A stretch of DNA of 64,000 bases from Varanus komodoensis (taxonomy: Eukaryota; Chordata; Lepidosauria; Squamata; Varanidae), in NCBI RefSeq assembly GCF_004798865.1, contig NW_025335438.1, forward strand, positions 10,629,043-10,693,042. The letters are read 5' to 3'. Positions 34,020 through 46,115 of the stretch are shown piece after piece. Within the stretch, counting starts at the first letter, position 1; every line of letters begins with the position of its first letter. The notes beneath the pieces are model-generated. The model saw only the letters and a program-made list of their open reading frames with translations. It was not told where the DNA came from and made no database searches. The translations under genes were made by a program, and so were the position numbers.

Positions 34020-34165
34020 CCATATAGCCTGAATTGTCCGATTCTGATTAATCTTGGATGTTAAGCACTGTTGGTCCTGGTTAGCATCTGGATGGGAGAC
34101 TTGAGCAGGGGCTTGGACCTGATGACTTTTTAGGCCCCTTCCAACTGTATGATTCTATGATTGCA
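34020..34165 (+). mobile_element. 5S-rRNA-derived SINE with CR1-type tail
   Basis: 34039-34101 aligns with the promoter half of vertebrate 5S rRNA: GATGTTAAGCACTG (A box), TTGGTCCTGGTTAG (intermediate element) and GGATGGGAGAC (C box). It is followed directly by CR1 3'-end sequence, TTGGACCTGATGAC and CCCTTCCAACTGTATGATTC, ending in ATTCTATG. Pol III promoter head plus LINE tail is the hallmark of a SINE. There is no tRNA or Deu core between them, unlike AmnSINE1. Confidence 0.8.
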
Positions 34166-34283
34166 TGTTAATATCGGTACTGACATACATTCCACTTTTC
34201 CATGTTAATGTCAGCATTTCTTAGTTTAAATGATGAAACAAAACAAAACTAATATTTTTTAATGTGGCATAAACCCAACAACC

Positions 34284-34631
34284 CTAATTTAAAGCAACAT
34301 CTCTGCAATAGCTTTGAATACCAGCTCTGCCACTAGTGTTATGGCACCAAGCTATGGGTGAATATTCAATGACAAAAGCACCACAACTTTCCATAGCATC
34401 ATCCTGAATTGTTCCAGTTATGCTTGCCAGAGCTGGTGTTAGGCTGAAATCTTTGCTGGATTGAAAAATTCTGGCCAATTTGTCAAAGTTATTTTCCTTT
34501 GACATATGACAGGATTTTGTGTGTATTATGTCTTCTTTTGCATAAGAAAGTGCACTGAAATTCTTGAGAGACTTGCAACAGCCCCTACTGCCAAATGGGA
34601 TTTTGTTTTCTTTGCTATTGCTTAAACTCAT
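34284..34631 (-). other. Open frame of 115 codons, unrecognised
   Basis: The minus-strand frame begins MSLSNSKENKIPFGSRGCC and ends AGIQSYCRDVALN. It contains no transposon, channel or bHLH motif that I recognise. It is longer than most chance frames nearby and is Ser-, Lys- and Cys-rich, but there is no splice, start or homology support. It may be chance or a retrocopy remnant. Confidence 0.2.
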
Positions 34632-34719
34632 GCTGACTGATACTGAAGCACCACATAGTCATCTCTAGGAGAGATGGAAATAAACATATTTAGTTCATAG
34701 TTTAATGCAAAATTACCTA

Positions 34720-35060
34720 ATGCATTTTTGAACTTATACAAAACTGAAATTCAAATCTTTCTAACTTCACACTTCCAAATTTTGCAATGGAATTCTTAAA
34801 TGAATTTTTAGTACTGTGTGCACAAATGAATGTATTGGTGAAAGGGTGCCCAAAAGTGTATATATCTGTGGAAACAATAATTGGAAATACGTTAGATTCA
34901 GTAGGGACACTTGTAAAAAGACCTATAATCGGCAAAATTGTATACAAAAATGCATACATTAGGAGAAATTCCCAGGAATGGGCATCACTTTTCATGGAAA
35001 TCCGATGCTTCATGCCTCCCAATGATTATCATGGGAAAATGAAGATAAAATGGCTATATT
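34720..35060. repeat. Possible dispersed AT-rich repeat
   Basis: The stretch AAAATGCATACATTAGGAGA has a loosely similar counterpart in 2850-3040 (ATGCATTAGGGATATAACAC and related phrases). This suggests an old repeat family; weak. Confidence 0.3.
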
Positions 35061-36360
35061 TTCTTCTTGGTCAGAACCATATGATTTTTCAAAAAGTTCC
35101 AAAGAGACCTGCTCAGACTTCAGGCTTCATCTGAATCCAGTGCACATTCCATCATCAGCAAGATCATGCATCCCCCATTTTCTGGACCTACGGTCCACGC
35201 AATCTTAATATACTGACCATTCCTAGTATGAGCTTGCATGGTTTTAGATGTTAAATGTAGTTGTTCCATTCAAACCATCTGCAAATGAGGAAACTGTTGT
35301 ACAATCATTTCCCAATATATTCTATATAGATTTGACACAACAGGCTGTATTTCAATCAACATTTTGCTGCAGTTTGCAAATTAAGATAAGCCATCCCCTC
35401 ATAATTTATAGTGACAGCAGGTTCCCTTGATTGAAATACAGTTTTGAAATCCATCTCTTTCTTCCTGGCTGCAGTGTAATTTGTGGCCAGGGTGGGGATA
35501 GATTTGAAAGACAGCTGTGTGAATTAATGAACTGATGTGAGAATCAGCTTTGGCCATGAGCCCCGTTTAAAAGTCATGTCGATGACCTCATAAAAACAGC
35601 CTAGGAATGCCTGCCTGCCCTCTAGCTTGCTTGTAAAACAAATCTATTTCTTAATAACTCCAAATGCCCACATCATTTTGTGCAGATTTTAAACTCAAAA
35701 TCATTGTCCAGAAGACAGTATGAGAATTTCCCATGAAAATGACATTTAGTCAGTACAGGCAACTATAAACTTTAATTGCTATTTCACAGTATGTACAAGC
35801 TTGCTCTCTAGGGAGGGTAGAATATCCGTTTTGCACCTGCACTCTCTCTAATGGCAATCTTATAAGATCTCAGCCATTAACATTTTTCATTAGCACAGTT
35901 CATACAGCATTAATACAATCTGATTTTCTCCAAAGTATTCTATATTTAGTTTTTGCTTCTCACATACCATTAATGCAGAACTGCTAGTCCTCTCAGAAAG
36001 AGAGTACAGTCTAAATGCTTTCTGTCTGTTGTTTGGTCAGATAAGTGGGTGGCCTGCATGACATACATTATGGGCTGCAATTTTGCACACTGTTTGGATA
36101 TTTACATCCCCCCGGATGCCAACTGGACTTAAATTGTCGAAACTGTGGTTAGGCAACTTTTATTCCATGGCCAAAAAATGGTATTTATGATCATTTACCT
36201 TACAAATGATAATAACGGATTGTTTTCAAGTATATATTGTTTCTGGTTAAAGCTGCATTAACTAAACGTGCTTATTATTATATAATTCCCAATAAACCCA
36301 GTAGAAATTACTTCTGATTAACCCTACTTGTGTATGCTTCCTATGCATCTATATTACTCA
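35061..36360. other. Intergenic, no gene seen
   Basis: Repeat-poor apart from a degraded copy of the dispersed repeat at about 36286-36350 (ATTACTTCTGATTAACCCTA). Confidence 0.4.
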
Positions 36361-36513
36361 CTGGGGCTGTTTACATGACATGGCAATCCACTGTGGAATA
36401 TTTAAACCATGGTGAGGTGGTGTGTGTGCGAGTGTGTAGGAGTGGAAGCAAGTGAGACTGACATTTGAAATACGCAGACCCCATGCAGGTGTTGCTGCGT
36501 CATGTGAGCCCAG
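36361..36513. mobile_element. Possible MITE with inverted ends
   Basis: CTGGGGCTGTTTACATGACA at the left and the reverse complement of GCGTCATGTGAGCCCAG at the right form an imperfect inverted repeat. No target duplication recognised. Confidence 0.4.
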
Positions 36514-36777
36514 CAAACATGGATCATGTAAGGTTTAAAACAGACGCATGGTAGGACTTACTTAATAATTTAATCAGTTACTCACACTCTCTGGGTTTAT
36601 ATAGCTTATGCAAACCTGATGTTTTCAGGAAGGGGGTCTGAGGAATTGAAGCTGATAACACAATGCTGAAAACAAAATACCAGAAACTGAAAGTTAATAA
36701 TCATTGTGCTCAAATGGTGTCCATTCTAGCACCTTAAACAACTCAAATGAGAAATGTGGATCTTCTGCCAGAAAATA

Positions 36778-36925
36778 TGCAATATGTCCCTCAGATCATC
36801 CTCTGTACCAAAGCACTGGGGAATGGCCAATGTAGTACCATGTTTTAAAAAGGGATCTGGGATGAACCAGGAATTTACAGGCTGGTGGGCTTAATACCAA
36901 TTCCAAATCAACTGGTTGAAACCAA
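36778..36925 (+). mobile_element. CR1/L3-like LINE fragment (early RT)
   Basis: Translation gives SSVPKHWGMANVVPCFKKGS, the WRVANVVPIFKKGS signature of CR1-clade RT. The downstream text (GAACCAGGAATTTACAGGCT, CAACTGGTTGAAACC) corresponds to the NYRPVSLTS and KLVEK region. A paralogous copy starts at 37640. Confidence 0.65.
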
Positions 36926-37634
36926 AAATATGTATGTTGGTATATATTTAAAGTCAACAACTGTGCTACAAAAGTATTGCTGAAGTGCAAAATGCATTCT
37001 GATCCACATGCTCATTTAGAAAATTAGGTTTTTTTCAAATGTTTTGAAAACGGTTTGTTTCAAAACGAGCAACCCCAGTAAAAGAAAACCCTTAAAATAG
37101 CACACAAGTTACTTGTTGTTAGAGTTTCTCAAATAAATTGGAGAATATAGTGAATGAGTAGATAAAATTATCTACTATGTTCTTTTTGCAGCCATAAAAC
37201 CTAAAGCTATCCAGGGAGTCTATGGCTAGTGGGGCAGCATATAAATTGAAATTGAATAATAAAGCATAAAAGAGGTTTCAGGAAAAGTAGTTGACTTTTA
37301 TAAATTCACTAAAACTAAACCTGCAGAAAGTCAGTGGCTGCTTTGCACTGATGCATTTTATAGCAGTGATCTGGTTGGCAGACCAAAGAGGAATACAGAT
37401 TATAGGACACTTTTAAAACAATGAACCAGAGCCCTGGCTAGATGATTCATCTTAGATATGGATATTAGCAAGGATTACAAAGCTTTGAACCTCACGATTA
37501 AGATACACATCTTACTTCAGAAGAGAAGTGCTACAAAGGCAACAACTACCTCTTGAACATGATTCTGATTCATGTGTATCCACCTTGAATGGTATTGCAG
37601 CTTCCCAGAATGTTGATGGAAAAGGTTGTGGCAT

Positions 37635-38610
37635 TGCATTGATGTGGCTCTTGATCATCCTCTGTACCAGAGGACTGAAGAATGGCTAGTGTAACACTAT
37701 GTTTTCCAAAAGGGATCTGGGAGGAACCAGGAATTTTCATGCTATTTGGCTTAACTTCAATTCTGAGTCAGTTGGTTGAAACCATAAAAGGGATTGTGAG
37801 GTGCCCCAAAGGATCTCTCTGAGCTGAAAGAATGGGCATCAAAATGTCAAATGCAGGTCAATGTAACAAAGTATACAGTAATGCACATTGGGGCAGAAAA
37901 CTGCAATGAAAGTATAAGCTGATAGTATCTGCTCTAGCAGTGACTGATTAACAAAGGGATCTTGGGTTGCGGTCCCAGTGCACAGCTGCTGTGAAAAAAG
38001 CAAACATGTTGGGCATAATTAGGAAAGAAATTGAAAATAATACTCCCCTTATACCAATCTTTAGTGTGACTGCATTTAGCATATTGTGTGCCATTCTGGT
38101 TGCCATATCTGAAAATAGCATTATAGCATTGCAGGAAATGCTAAGAAGGGCAACTAAAGTGATCGAGGAGTTGGAGAACTCCTATTGGAGGAATGGTTAC
38201 AGCAAATAAGAGTGTTTAGCTTAGGAAAAAAGTGAGTAAAGGGAAACTGGACAGATGTATTTAAAATTATGCATGGTATGGAGAAAGCAAAGAGGGGAAC
38301 ACTTTTCTCACTCTCTCACAGTACTACAACCCATGGTCATCCATGAAGCTGTTTGGTGGGATATTCAGGACAAATAAAGGAAGGTACTTCTACATACTGT
38401 GCATAAACAAACTTGGAATTTATTCCCATGAGATGCAGTGAGGGCTACTAATTTGGACAGCTTTAAAAGAGAACTAGACAAATTCATAGAAAAGGCTGTC
38501 AATAGCTTCTAGCCTTGGTGGCTATATGCTATCCAGGAGGGCCTGATAGCCATGTTGGGTGGGAAGGCTCATTCTAGGGCCTGAGTAAATACTCCAAGAT
38601 GCAGTTCTGA
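37635..38610 (+). mobile_element. CR1/L3-like LINE fragment (RT to ORF2 C-terminus)
   Basis: It begins with the RT motif VPEDWRMASVT, then has ELKEWASKCQMQVNVTKYTV and MHIGAENCNES (YADD-downstream region), QCTAAVKKANMLGIIRKEIE (37967 on) and a C-terminal region with FKIMHGMEKAKRG-like and LDKFIEKAVNSF-like phrases up to about 38510. Several stops and frame breaks; the catalytic YADD segment is deleted. Old copy. Confidence 0.75.
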
Positions 38611-40920
38611 CAAGATGCAGTTCTTCAGTATGGTCAGCTATACAGAGAAACAAAGGTCCCTGCCTCTAACCTTTGCTTTTCCTCATTGACTCCAGTCCAA
38701 AGACTCAGTCCTTCAACTGTTTCAAAGCTGAAAGACAGTCCATAACTTTATCCAAGCTACTTGAATAAGGATATTTGCAAATGCTGAAAAACAAAAAAAC
38801 AGAGCTGCTCTTCCAGTGCTGACTGCCATTCACACATTAAATTCCTCAGTGCCAGAGTAAACTGTGACTGTGGGTGGAGTAGGGAGACTCAAATTTGTAC
38901 TGTTAGAGATAATATGGATTTGTTCCCCAATGTTCTCAAAACTCTCCTTTGTGAATGCTGACATTAAAAAAACTCCCTAGGTAGTCTTAGAATGTTCACA
39001 TTTTTAATATCTGAACTGGAAACTCAATAATATTTGATTTCAATGTGTCTAAGTTGACACTTGATATAAACCAGTATTTGATTGCTAACATAGAATAATA
39101 TTCAGTATTACTAGGACTGATAGTTAATACTCAGGAGCATATTACAATGGTTTTCAAACCATGGCAAAATCATTTCAGGCTCTAGCTGAATGTGAGTTAA
39201 TCCATCAAAATCACCATATAAAGACTTTTTCCATTTTGGATTGTCTGGCAAGTAATCCCTACCTACATGTTGCATAAAATGCACATACTTTAGATATGCA
39301 TGGACACCCAACTTCAAGTTGTGGCTTGACTAACCACTTCAGAAAATGGCCTGCTTTTGCTAGGGCTAAATCAGAGTGAGTCCACTTCCATGTTGTACTG
39401 AACCTGAGATGTGCTTTGGAAAGTCAGTGCTTCATCCTTTCCCATTCCCATGACAATAACCTTCTTTTCCCTTTTGTCCAGAACTGGATGATAATTGCAG
39501 ACATGGTACCCTTTTGTAAAAATACAGGGTGGGGGGGGGGGGAGAACTGACAGAAAAATAGATTCTGCTTGGGCATTGGGGTTTGTCTAAAATAGATGCA
39601 CTGCCTACCACATACAGATCACATGGGCATTGGTATTTCTCACCATCTCCCCCAGGGAACTCTGTTCTAGAACATCTCCAACGTTTTGCAGTGATTGTTC
39701 ACTGTAGGAGAAGACCATGGACAAACTGTCCTTTAAGGAAGACTTTCCACCATTATTGACTTTGATCTTGTCATTGAGGAACCTTAGCTAAAGTTCCAAA
39801 ACAAGGAAAATGTTCCAGAAGACGGTTTGAAACTCACTGGAACAGCATATCTGGTGGCATTTTATTTCATTGCATTAATTTGATAAATAGCACCAGGCAC
39901 TTACTGTAAATTATCTTTGCAAATTATCTTCTCTTATGTTTTGCTTGTTAGATCACTCGTTGAACAGTGCAAAGATCTAAATGTAATGATACTGAATCTG
40001 TCCTGTACTCATTACTATAATTCAAATGTTAATCTCACCCCCACCCTCCACCAAGATTGTGTGTGAAATTTATTTAAGTGTGGAGGAATCAATCAGTTCT
40101 GTCCATTTGAGCAGTTCACATCTGTGATGGTAGCCCCTTTTTATAAGTAAGACACAGTAAATTCCATAATCCATGTGAAATAATTTTAGCTCAAATGAGT
40201 TTTTTGTATCCTTCTTTCATGGAGATTGCTCAAAACAAGGCACATATGTTTCACCAGTAACAGTACCCACAGTGAGAAAGGGAAGCTTTACATCGTGTCT
40301 TGAATCAATCATTCTTGCATATTTGAAAAGAACACAATAAAGCAGTTTGAAGTTAAGAAGCCACAACTGTTGTCTCTCTCAGGAATGGGAATGGATATCT
40401 TCCCTGTGTAAGAGACTGTGATATATTTTCCCCTTTCTTGCCACTACAGCAGCATAATACTCCATGTGGCAAGACTCCATTTCTAGCCTCAGATCAATAG
40501 GTCTGCAAGTCTTATTTCCTGCCTGTATTTTTATTTTCCATAAACTTGTGAGTATTTTGATTCCTGAAGTAGGAACAAGGTAGGTACCCTTGCGGCTTTC
40601 TGCCAAAGGACTTCTGCTAGTCTTTATACAGGTTATGTTTTGTTCGGAATGAAGGCACAGTAAGGAAAAAAGCCACCCAAATACCTTGAAGTTTCCAAGG
40701 CTGAAACTTTAAGCTGGCAAAGGAAAGGTCCCATCCAGTTCACCTTAAAGCAAGAACCATCTTTCATTAATGTCTAGAAGCCACTGAGTTCAGACTGTTC
40801 CAGCCCAGGCACATGCACACACGTACAATGTGCTTCCCCATGGTTTTTACCATGCCGTATGTGTTAGGCTACATTCCTCTGCAAGTATGGGGACTGCTAT
40901 GGTGTGAGTGAGCCAGTGTC
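38611..40920. other. Intergenic, no gene seen
   Basis: Holds a G homopolymer at 39531-39542 and otherwise ordinary AT-rich sequence. Confidence 0.45.
39531..39542. repeat. Poly(G) tract
   Basis: A run of 12 G, preceded by GGGT. Such runs are prone to sequencing and assembly error. Confidence 0.9.
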
Positions 40921-40924
40921 TCCA

Positions 40925-41035
40925 GAAGACAATGTGTTGGTTGGACCCTGGAAATCAGGGGTTCACGTTTCTGTTTCACATGAAGCAAACTGGGTGGCCT
41001 TTGGCCAATCACTCAGCCTATCTTACCCTGTGCTA
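40925..41035 (+). mobile_element. tRNA-derived SINE fragment
   Basis: The body motif GGGTGGCCTTTGGCCAATCA, then CTCAGCCTATCTTACCCTGT, matches the SINE at 54667-54918 in opposite orientation. A B-box-like GGGGTTCACGTTTC lies just upstream. Confidence 0.5.
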
Positions 41036-41589
41036 TTGAAAAGACTGTTGAAAGCACTCTACACAGAGACAGGAGGGAGGAGGGATGTGGCTGTCTTGCA
41101 CAGGCTGGGAAAGGACCGAAGGCCACACTGCAGGGGAGGAAAGCCCTGCAAGAGCAGCAATGCAAAGTGACGCCAAGGCAAGGCAGCAGTTTTGTGGGCA
41201 GCAGGATAGTGTTGCTAGAGTTGTGTGGCTGGCTGGAAAGGGGTGCTACACAGCTGTGGTTGCATGGAAATGTTTAGGAGGGCACTGGGAATTCATATAA
41301 AGCTGACTTCCCAACCGGGTGCCTGCCAGCTATCAGTTCTAGTCAGCATACTTAATAGTGAGTGATGATGGGAAATGTAGTCAAAAACACCTGGAGGTCA
41401 CCAGGCTGGGTGAATATACTCAGAAGTTACTTCCACAGAGTTCAGCGGGGCTTTCTTATTCTTAACTATCCAAGAGCAACAGTGGCGTACATTGCACTGT
41501 TTTCATTGATATGTGACTGAGCTGTTTCATCTTTTTTTTTTTTTAACCTTCCCTGTAGCTTGCTTTCTCTCTCTTAGTTTTAGAATTTT

Positions 41590-41690
41590 TCTGGCTGTTG
41601 ATTGTTATATTCATTAGCTGTTAGCCACTTTGGGCAGATTCATGAAAAGATGGGATAAATGGGTTTGTAATCAACTGAAATAAATAGACA
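41590..41690 (+). repeat. Retroelement 3' tail-like sequence
   Basis: TTAGCCACTTTGGGCAGATT and TGGGATAAATGGGTTTGTAA, ending in AAATAAATAGAC, resembles the CCGCCC...GGCGGTATAAAT...AATAAATA tail also seen at 9655-9745 and 63530-63710. Confidence 0.4.
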
Positions 41691-41699
41691 GTCAAACTG

Positions 41700-42600
41700 T
41701 TGGCTGAGGGTGTTTTCTTAATCTACTTTTTGACATGCAAAGCCTGAGCCATTGATTCCTGGATTTTGAATAACAATGGTGTGGTGTCTTATAAGAACAG
41801 GTTATTAAAATGACAGTTGGATGCTTATCATTTACAAGGCAAAGCTTTTAAAGCCAAAAATAAAGTGATGCAGAAATATTCTCATAATTTTTCCATGACA
41901 ATTATGGATGCACCTGCAGTAGTCAGTACAAAGAACCTGCTTCCCAGGCCAGTGATGGAGCTGTTCATTTTCCCTCCCTCAAAGGCGAACATCTGTCTAA
42001 GATCAGTGATGGCATCAGTGTATTAAAAATCTTATTTTTCTAAGGCACAGCACTTAATTTTCCCCTGAGTAAAGAGACCCAATAATGGATGAATGAATAC
42101 TGTGGGCTCACATATCATTAAACTTTCAGCAAGAGTTTAAACTGCAGACTTTAATCTACTTCAGAAGTGAGAGACCAAAAAGCTCAAATTATGACAGATG
42201 AATGCTAATTGTTAGTGAGTAAAATGAAAGACTTCATTCCAAGATGGTGTTAACATCTTAGGAAAGGTCTCTAGCAGTCACTTTATAGCTGTTGAGTGTT
42301 ACTTTACATTTCAAATGCTTTACACTCCAACCTTATCAGCCACTACACTGGAATACTTATATTTCTGACACTCTATGAAGAGACAACAGAACACTTTTAG
42401 TGCCTGAGGAACTTGAAGGTTTTGTCCCTCTTCTTGCACCATGGTACCCTAAGATACTGAGTCAGTGTAGCAGTGTGAGCTAAAAGGGCTATAGCAACCA
42501 TCACTAGAACCATGATCAGATTTTATGAAGTGCAGACCGAATCGAGAAAGGGGAGCATTGGAGAGAAATCCATTCTATAGTTTCCTAAAACAATCCCATC
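41700..42600. other. Intergenic, no gene seen
   Basis: No recognisable feature before the BovB insertion at 42616. Confidence 0.45.
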
Positions 42601-42615
42601 ACCAAGAAACAAAGT

Positions 42616-43037
42616 GTTGTTGTTAGTTGCGAAGTGGCGTTCGACCCATCGCAACCCCGTGGACAACATTCCTCCAGGCCTTCCTGTCTTCCACCATCTC
42701 CCAGAGTCCACTTAAGCTCACAACGACTGTTTCAATGACTCCATCTAGCCACCTCATTCTCTGTCATCCCCTTCTTCTTTTGCCATCAATTGTTCCCACA
42801 GAATTAAGCTCTTCTCCAGTGACTCCTTCCTTCTCATTAGGTGGCCAAAGTATTTGAGTTTCATCTTCAGTATCTAGCCTTCTAAAGAGCAATCAGGGTT
42901 TGATCTCCTTGCGGTCCAAGGGACTCGCAGGAGTCTCCTCCAGCACCACAATTCAAGACCTCAATTCTTCAGTGCTCAGCCTTCCTTATGGTCCAGCTTT
43001 CACAGCCATACATTGCAACTGGGAAAACATTTTCCAA
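42616..43037 (-). mobile_element. 5'-truncated BovB (RTE) LINE
   Basis: It starts GTTGTTGTTAGTTGCGAAGT and runs to CATACATTGCAACTGGGAAA. On the minus strand it encodes degraded BovB ORF2 C-terminus (compare MYGCESW at its 5' side and KRRRGRQ-like sequence toward the tail). Near-perfect flanking repeats AAGAAACAAAGT (42604-42615) and AAGAAAGAAAGT (43038-43049) match at 11 of 12 positions. Confidence 0.85.
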
Positions 43038-43114
43038 AAGAAAGAAAGTAGGTGGAAATAATTTTACATATCCACATTTTGGTATAGATATGAAGTAACT
43101 TCCTATGTCAACTT

Positions 43115-43200
43115 TCCCCAGCCTGATACTGTTTAGATGTGTTGTTTTTCAACTCCCATCAACTCTATCTACCACAACCAATAGTCCAAAGCATCTGGAT
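43115..43200. repeat. Palindromic element, half copy
   Basis: TTCAACTCCCATCAACTCTA and CAATAGTCCAAAGCATCTGG belong to the family described at 15261-15387. Confidence 0.5.
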
Positions 43201-43209
43201 TGTCTTGTG

Positions 43210-45940
43210 TGACTCTTTTTTCCTCTTCTATTGCTCATAGCTTAGAATCAGGAAACAACCACCATGTCACATGATAATAGAGATAAGAAGTCATCTGGCC
43301 ACAAGACTTAGTTTCCCAAGATCTAAAAGTAGATTCAGATTTTTGCTAGATTAACTGCACTGGTAAAAGTAGACCCTTTTCATTGGCAGCCCTCCCAGCC
43401 CCCTAAAAATGCTAAATAGAAAGTCAAGAGACCCTGCTGAACAGGGTGATCTGTAGTTGGGAGGTGGGGATCCTAAAAAAATGGGTGGAGCAACTTTCTG
43501 TGAATGAAGCCTTTCCTGTCATGAAAATTCCCTTCCTCTTGCAGAAGGGAGATCCTGGATCCAATCCTAGTTAAAACTTCTGGATTAAGGCAGGATTATC
43601 AGTGTACCAAATAATGTTTGCCTTATTTCAATACCATCATAGACTAACCTGGCCCATTTAGTCTATTATGCTCCAGGATAAAAGAATGGGCCTTAACAAG
43701 ATGCCTGTGAAAGAAAATAACCTAAACAGCCAGTGAATATCATATTCAAACATATTTGCTGAGGGATTTGCAGGCCAAGGTCAGAGCACTGAAATGCTCC
43801 ATTTGTACAAGGGCAGGCATCCGGCACTATTGCTATTCATGTCTACTTAAGTGTTTCTGAAAATCTGATCTCAACAGCGTATTTTTTCATTTACACTTTC
43901 TCACATGTAATCATGTGAAATAAGAAAAAAAAAACCCTCTCTTTTTTGGCAGTTAGGTCCTTATTATACAACTCATTTATTTTCAGGGTCTGTTTTGAGG
44001 GAAGAAGCAGGTTGCCTGGGTTTGAGATATGCATTAATGAATATAACTTCATTATGTGAAGTAAAGTAGGATAGCTACCTTTCTCATTTCTTTTTAAACA
44101 GAGAAGCAATTGTCTCAGATAAGTGTGGGTACACATGAGGGGGATGCTTACTTCTTTCTTGACTCTCAGCTATATCTGCAAGTTTTAAAACATGTCATTG
44201 GTTTTCTTAGACTTGAATGGATGTATGTGTTAAGTTCATCTATGCAGCAATATTAGTAATAATGATGTTAAGGTCATGGTACTGTGATAAGGAGATGCAG
44301 TTGGAACTTCTTATCTGAGTTCTTGGCTTTGAAGCTCTAGGAAACACATACTATAAGTTGAAGTTCAGATTTAGTTATTGCTGACAATTTTCTGCTTCTA
44401 TTGTTCTTTATTAGATTTTGGTCCATAGGAAAATAAGTCAGAGTTTAGGGCATTTTTAATAATTTTGTGCCCTACCAGCATTCCTGATCATTGGCCTAAT
44501 GGCCCAGCGTTAAAGTCTAAAACACTGGGAGGGTATCAGGTTGGAGAAGGCTGGATTAGAGACTGGCCAAGAAAGCACTTTCTTGTGCATCCCTTAGCAT
44601 CTCAACTTGAAATCAAGAAATTCTTGTGAAACGGATATCACTGTGTTTCACATGGGAAAATAAACATCCTTTCTGCATATCAAGAACCCACCTTGTGCTA
44701 GTCTGTGTCAGCTGTGTGGATCAGCAAAAATCAGACTGGACTCAATGATTCCGTTCAGCTAGGGTTAGAACTACTGTAGCAAGAGAGTTGGTATGGTCTT
44801 AGCCACTGGGCACACATTTTTATATATGATAAATGACTGTACATAAGAACTTAAAGTCAAGGAGATGGCTAAAAGAGAGATGACCCTTGATTTAAGTCTC
44901 AGCAATGACCAGGTTTTGGCAGTGGATGTTGGCAAAACATTTGACAACCTTTTTATCAGTTTAGATACAGACTGGTCATTCTGTGAATGGAAAGGCCCCT
45001 TCCATTCATGAAAGGCACCAAAGTCCAGTAGCGTTCCCCTGATGAAGGAAGAGTCTCGGAAGGCCATATTACCCAATTCCACTATCCCCGGGCAACTTTT
45101 ATGATCACTACTCTTGCTGTTTCAGAATGACCCTCCATCCTCCAAAGTAGCTTTTAAAGAAGCACGGCAAGCTGCCAGGGAAAGAAGGAATTGCAAAAAT
45201 CACCTCCCACCCTTTCCTCCTGTGTGAGCATATGTCAGCTAAGCAGTATTCAACCAATAAATTTCCTAGCAGTTGCTGTGCAAGTTCCAGGATTTGGAGG
45301 GCTCTTGAGCAAGACACACTCCATGCTGCCACTTTCCAGTAAGCCTACCATCTCACCACATTTTCACCACTTGCTACCCTTTCTCTTCCATCTTGCTCAT
45401 CATTAAGAGCAATTGCTTGCTTTCCAGGCAGCCAGTGAGCAAATAGGCAGAACATCTACTGCTCTTCTTCCTTGTCAGCATTAACTATTTTTTATACTGA
45501 ATAAATAAAAAAATCATGTCCAATGGTGCTCTTTTGCTGAGAAAAGTGGTTCTGTTAACAGAACCAGGATAGGACAGGTCAGTTTTTCCTACCCTCCCTG
45601 TACCCCCCTACAATCTCCAAGTATACTCTGGAGAACTGGGCAAGCTTCTGGAGCTAATTTTCAGGTGGCATTAAGGTTGCAGGAGAGAGGAGAATGAGAG
45701 ACATTTCCATCATGCTAGCTGGCAACTGCTGGTGTGATTTTGAACTTAACCCATACATGTGGGTTACATTCCTAGATGACAAAAGTGTGAACTGAGGGGA
45801 AAATGGAACATTGTAGAACAACTAAATACATTCTTTCTGCTTGTCTGTATAAAGCAGAATATGTTGGGTGGATATGCATACTTGAACTAGTAGCTTGTCA
45901 CTAATATTTTCCATTCTTACCAGAGGATCAAAAATTAGCC
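43210..45940. other. Intergenic with minor repeat fragments
   Basis: Half of a palindromic element at about 44498-44555 (ending ATCAGGTTGGAGAAGGCTGG) and a CR1-type 3' fragment near 44690-44770 (CAGACTGGACTCAATGATTC). No gene seen; the ORFs here lack recognisable domains. Confidence 0.4.
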
Positions 45941-45954
45941 AATACTTCATAATT

Positions 45955-46115
45955 TTAAAAATGAGATCTAAGAGGAAACCAGGAAATTGCAGACCTGTTA
46001 GCACTTCCCTTGTAAACTAGTAGAAAACATTACTAAGGCTAGTATGATTTAACATATTGAAGAACAAACCTTTGTTGCGAAAGAATCAGCATGACTTCTG
46101 AAAGTATCAACACAC
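45955..46115 (+). mobile_element. CR1-clade LINE fragment (RT)
   Basis: Degraded early-RT phrases: GGAAATTGCAGACCTGTTAG (NYRPV region), then ACTAGTAGAAAACATTACTA, then HIEEQTFVAKESAW-like sequence. Several stops. A possible downstream piece of the same old element is at about 47790-47990. Confidence 0.6.

Noticed and set aside
34020-34101. Functional 5S rRNA gene
   Set aside because: Only the promoter half is similar, with many mismatches, and it is fused to a CR1 tail instead of the 5S 3' end and a T-run terminator.
34717-35134. Overlapping opposite-strand ORFs of 101 and 115 codons
   Set aside because: They overlap on both strands, have no domain, and the region resembles another AT-rich stretch near 2.9 kb, so a repeat is more likely than a gene.
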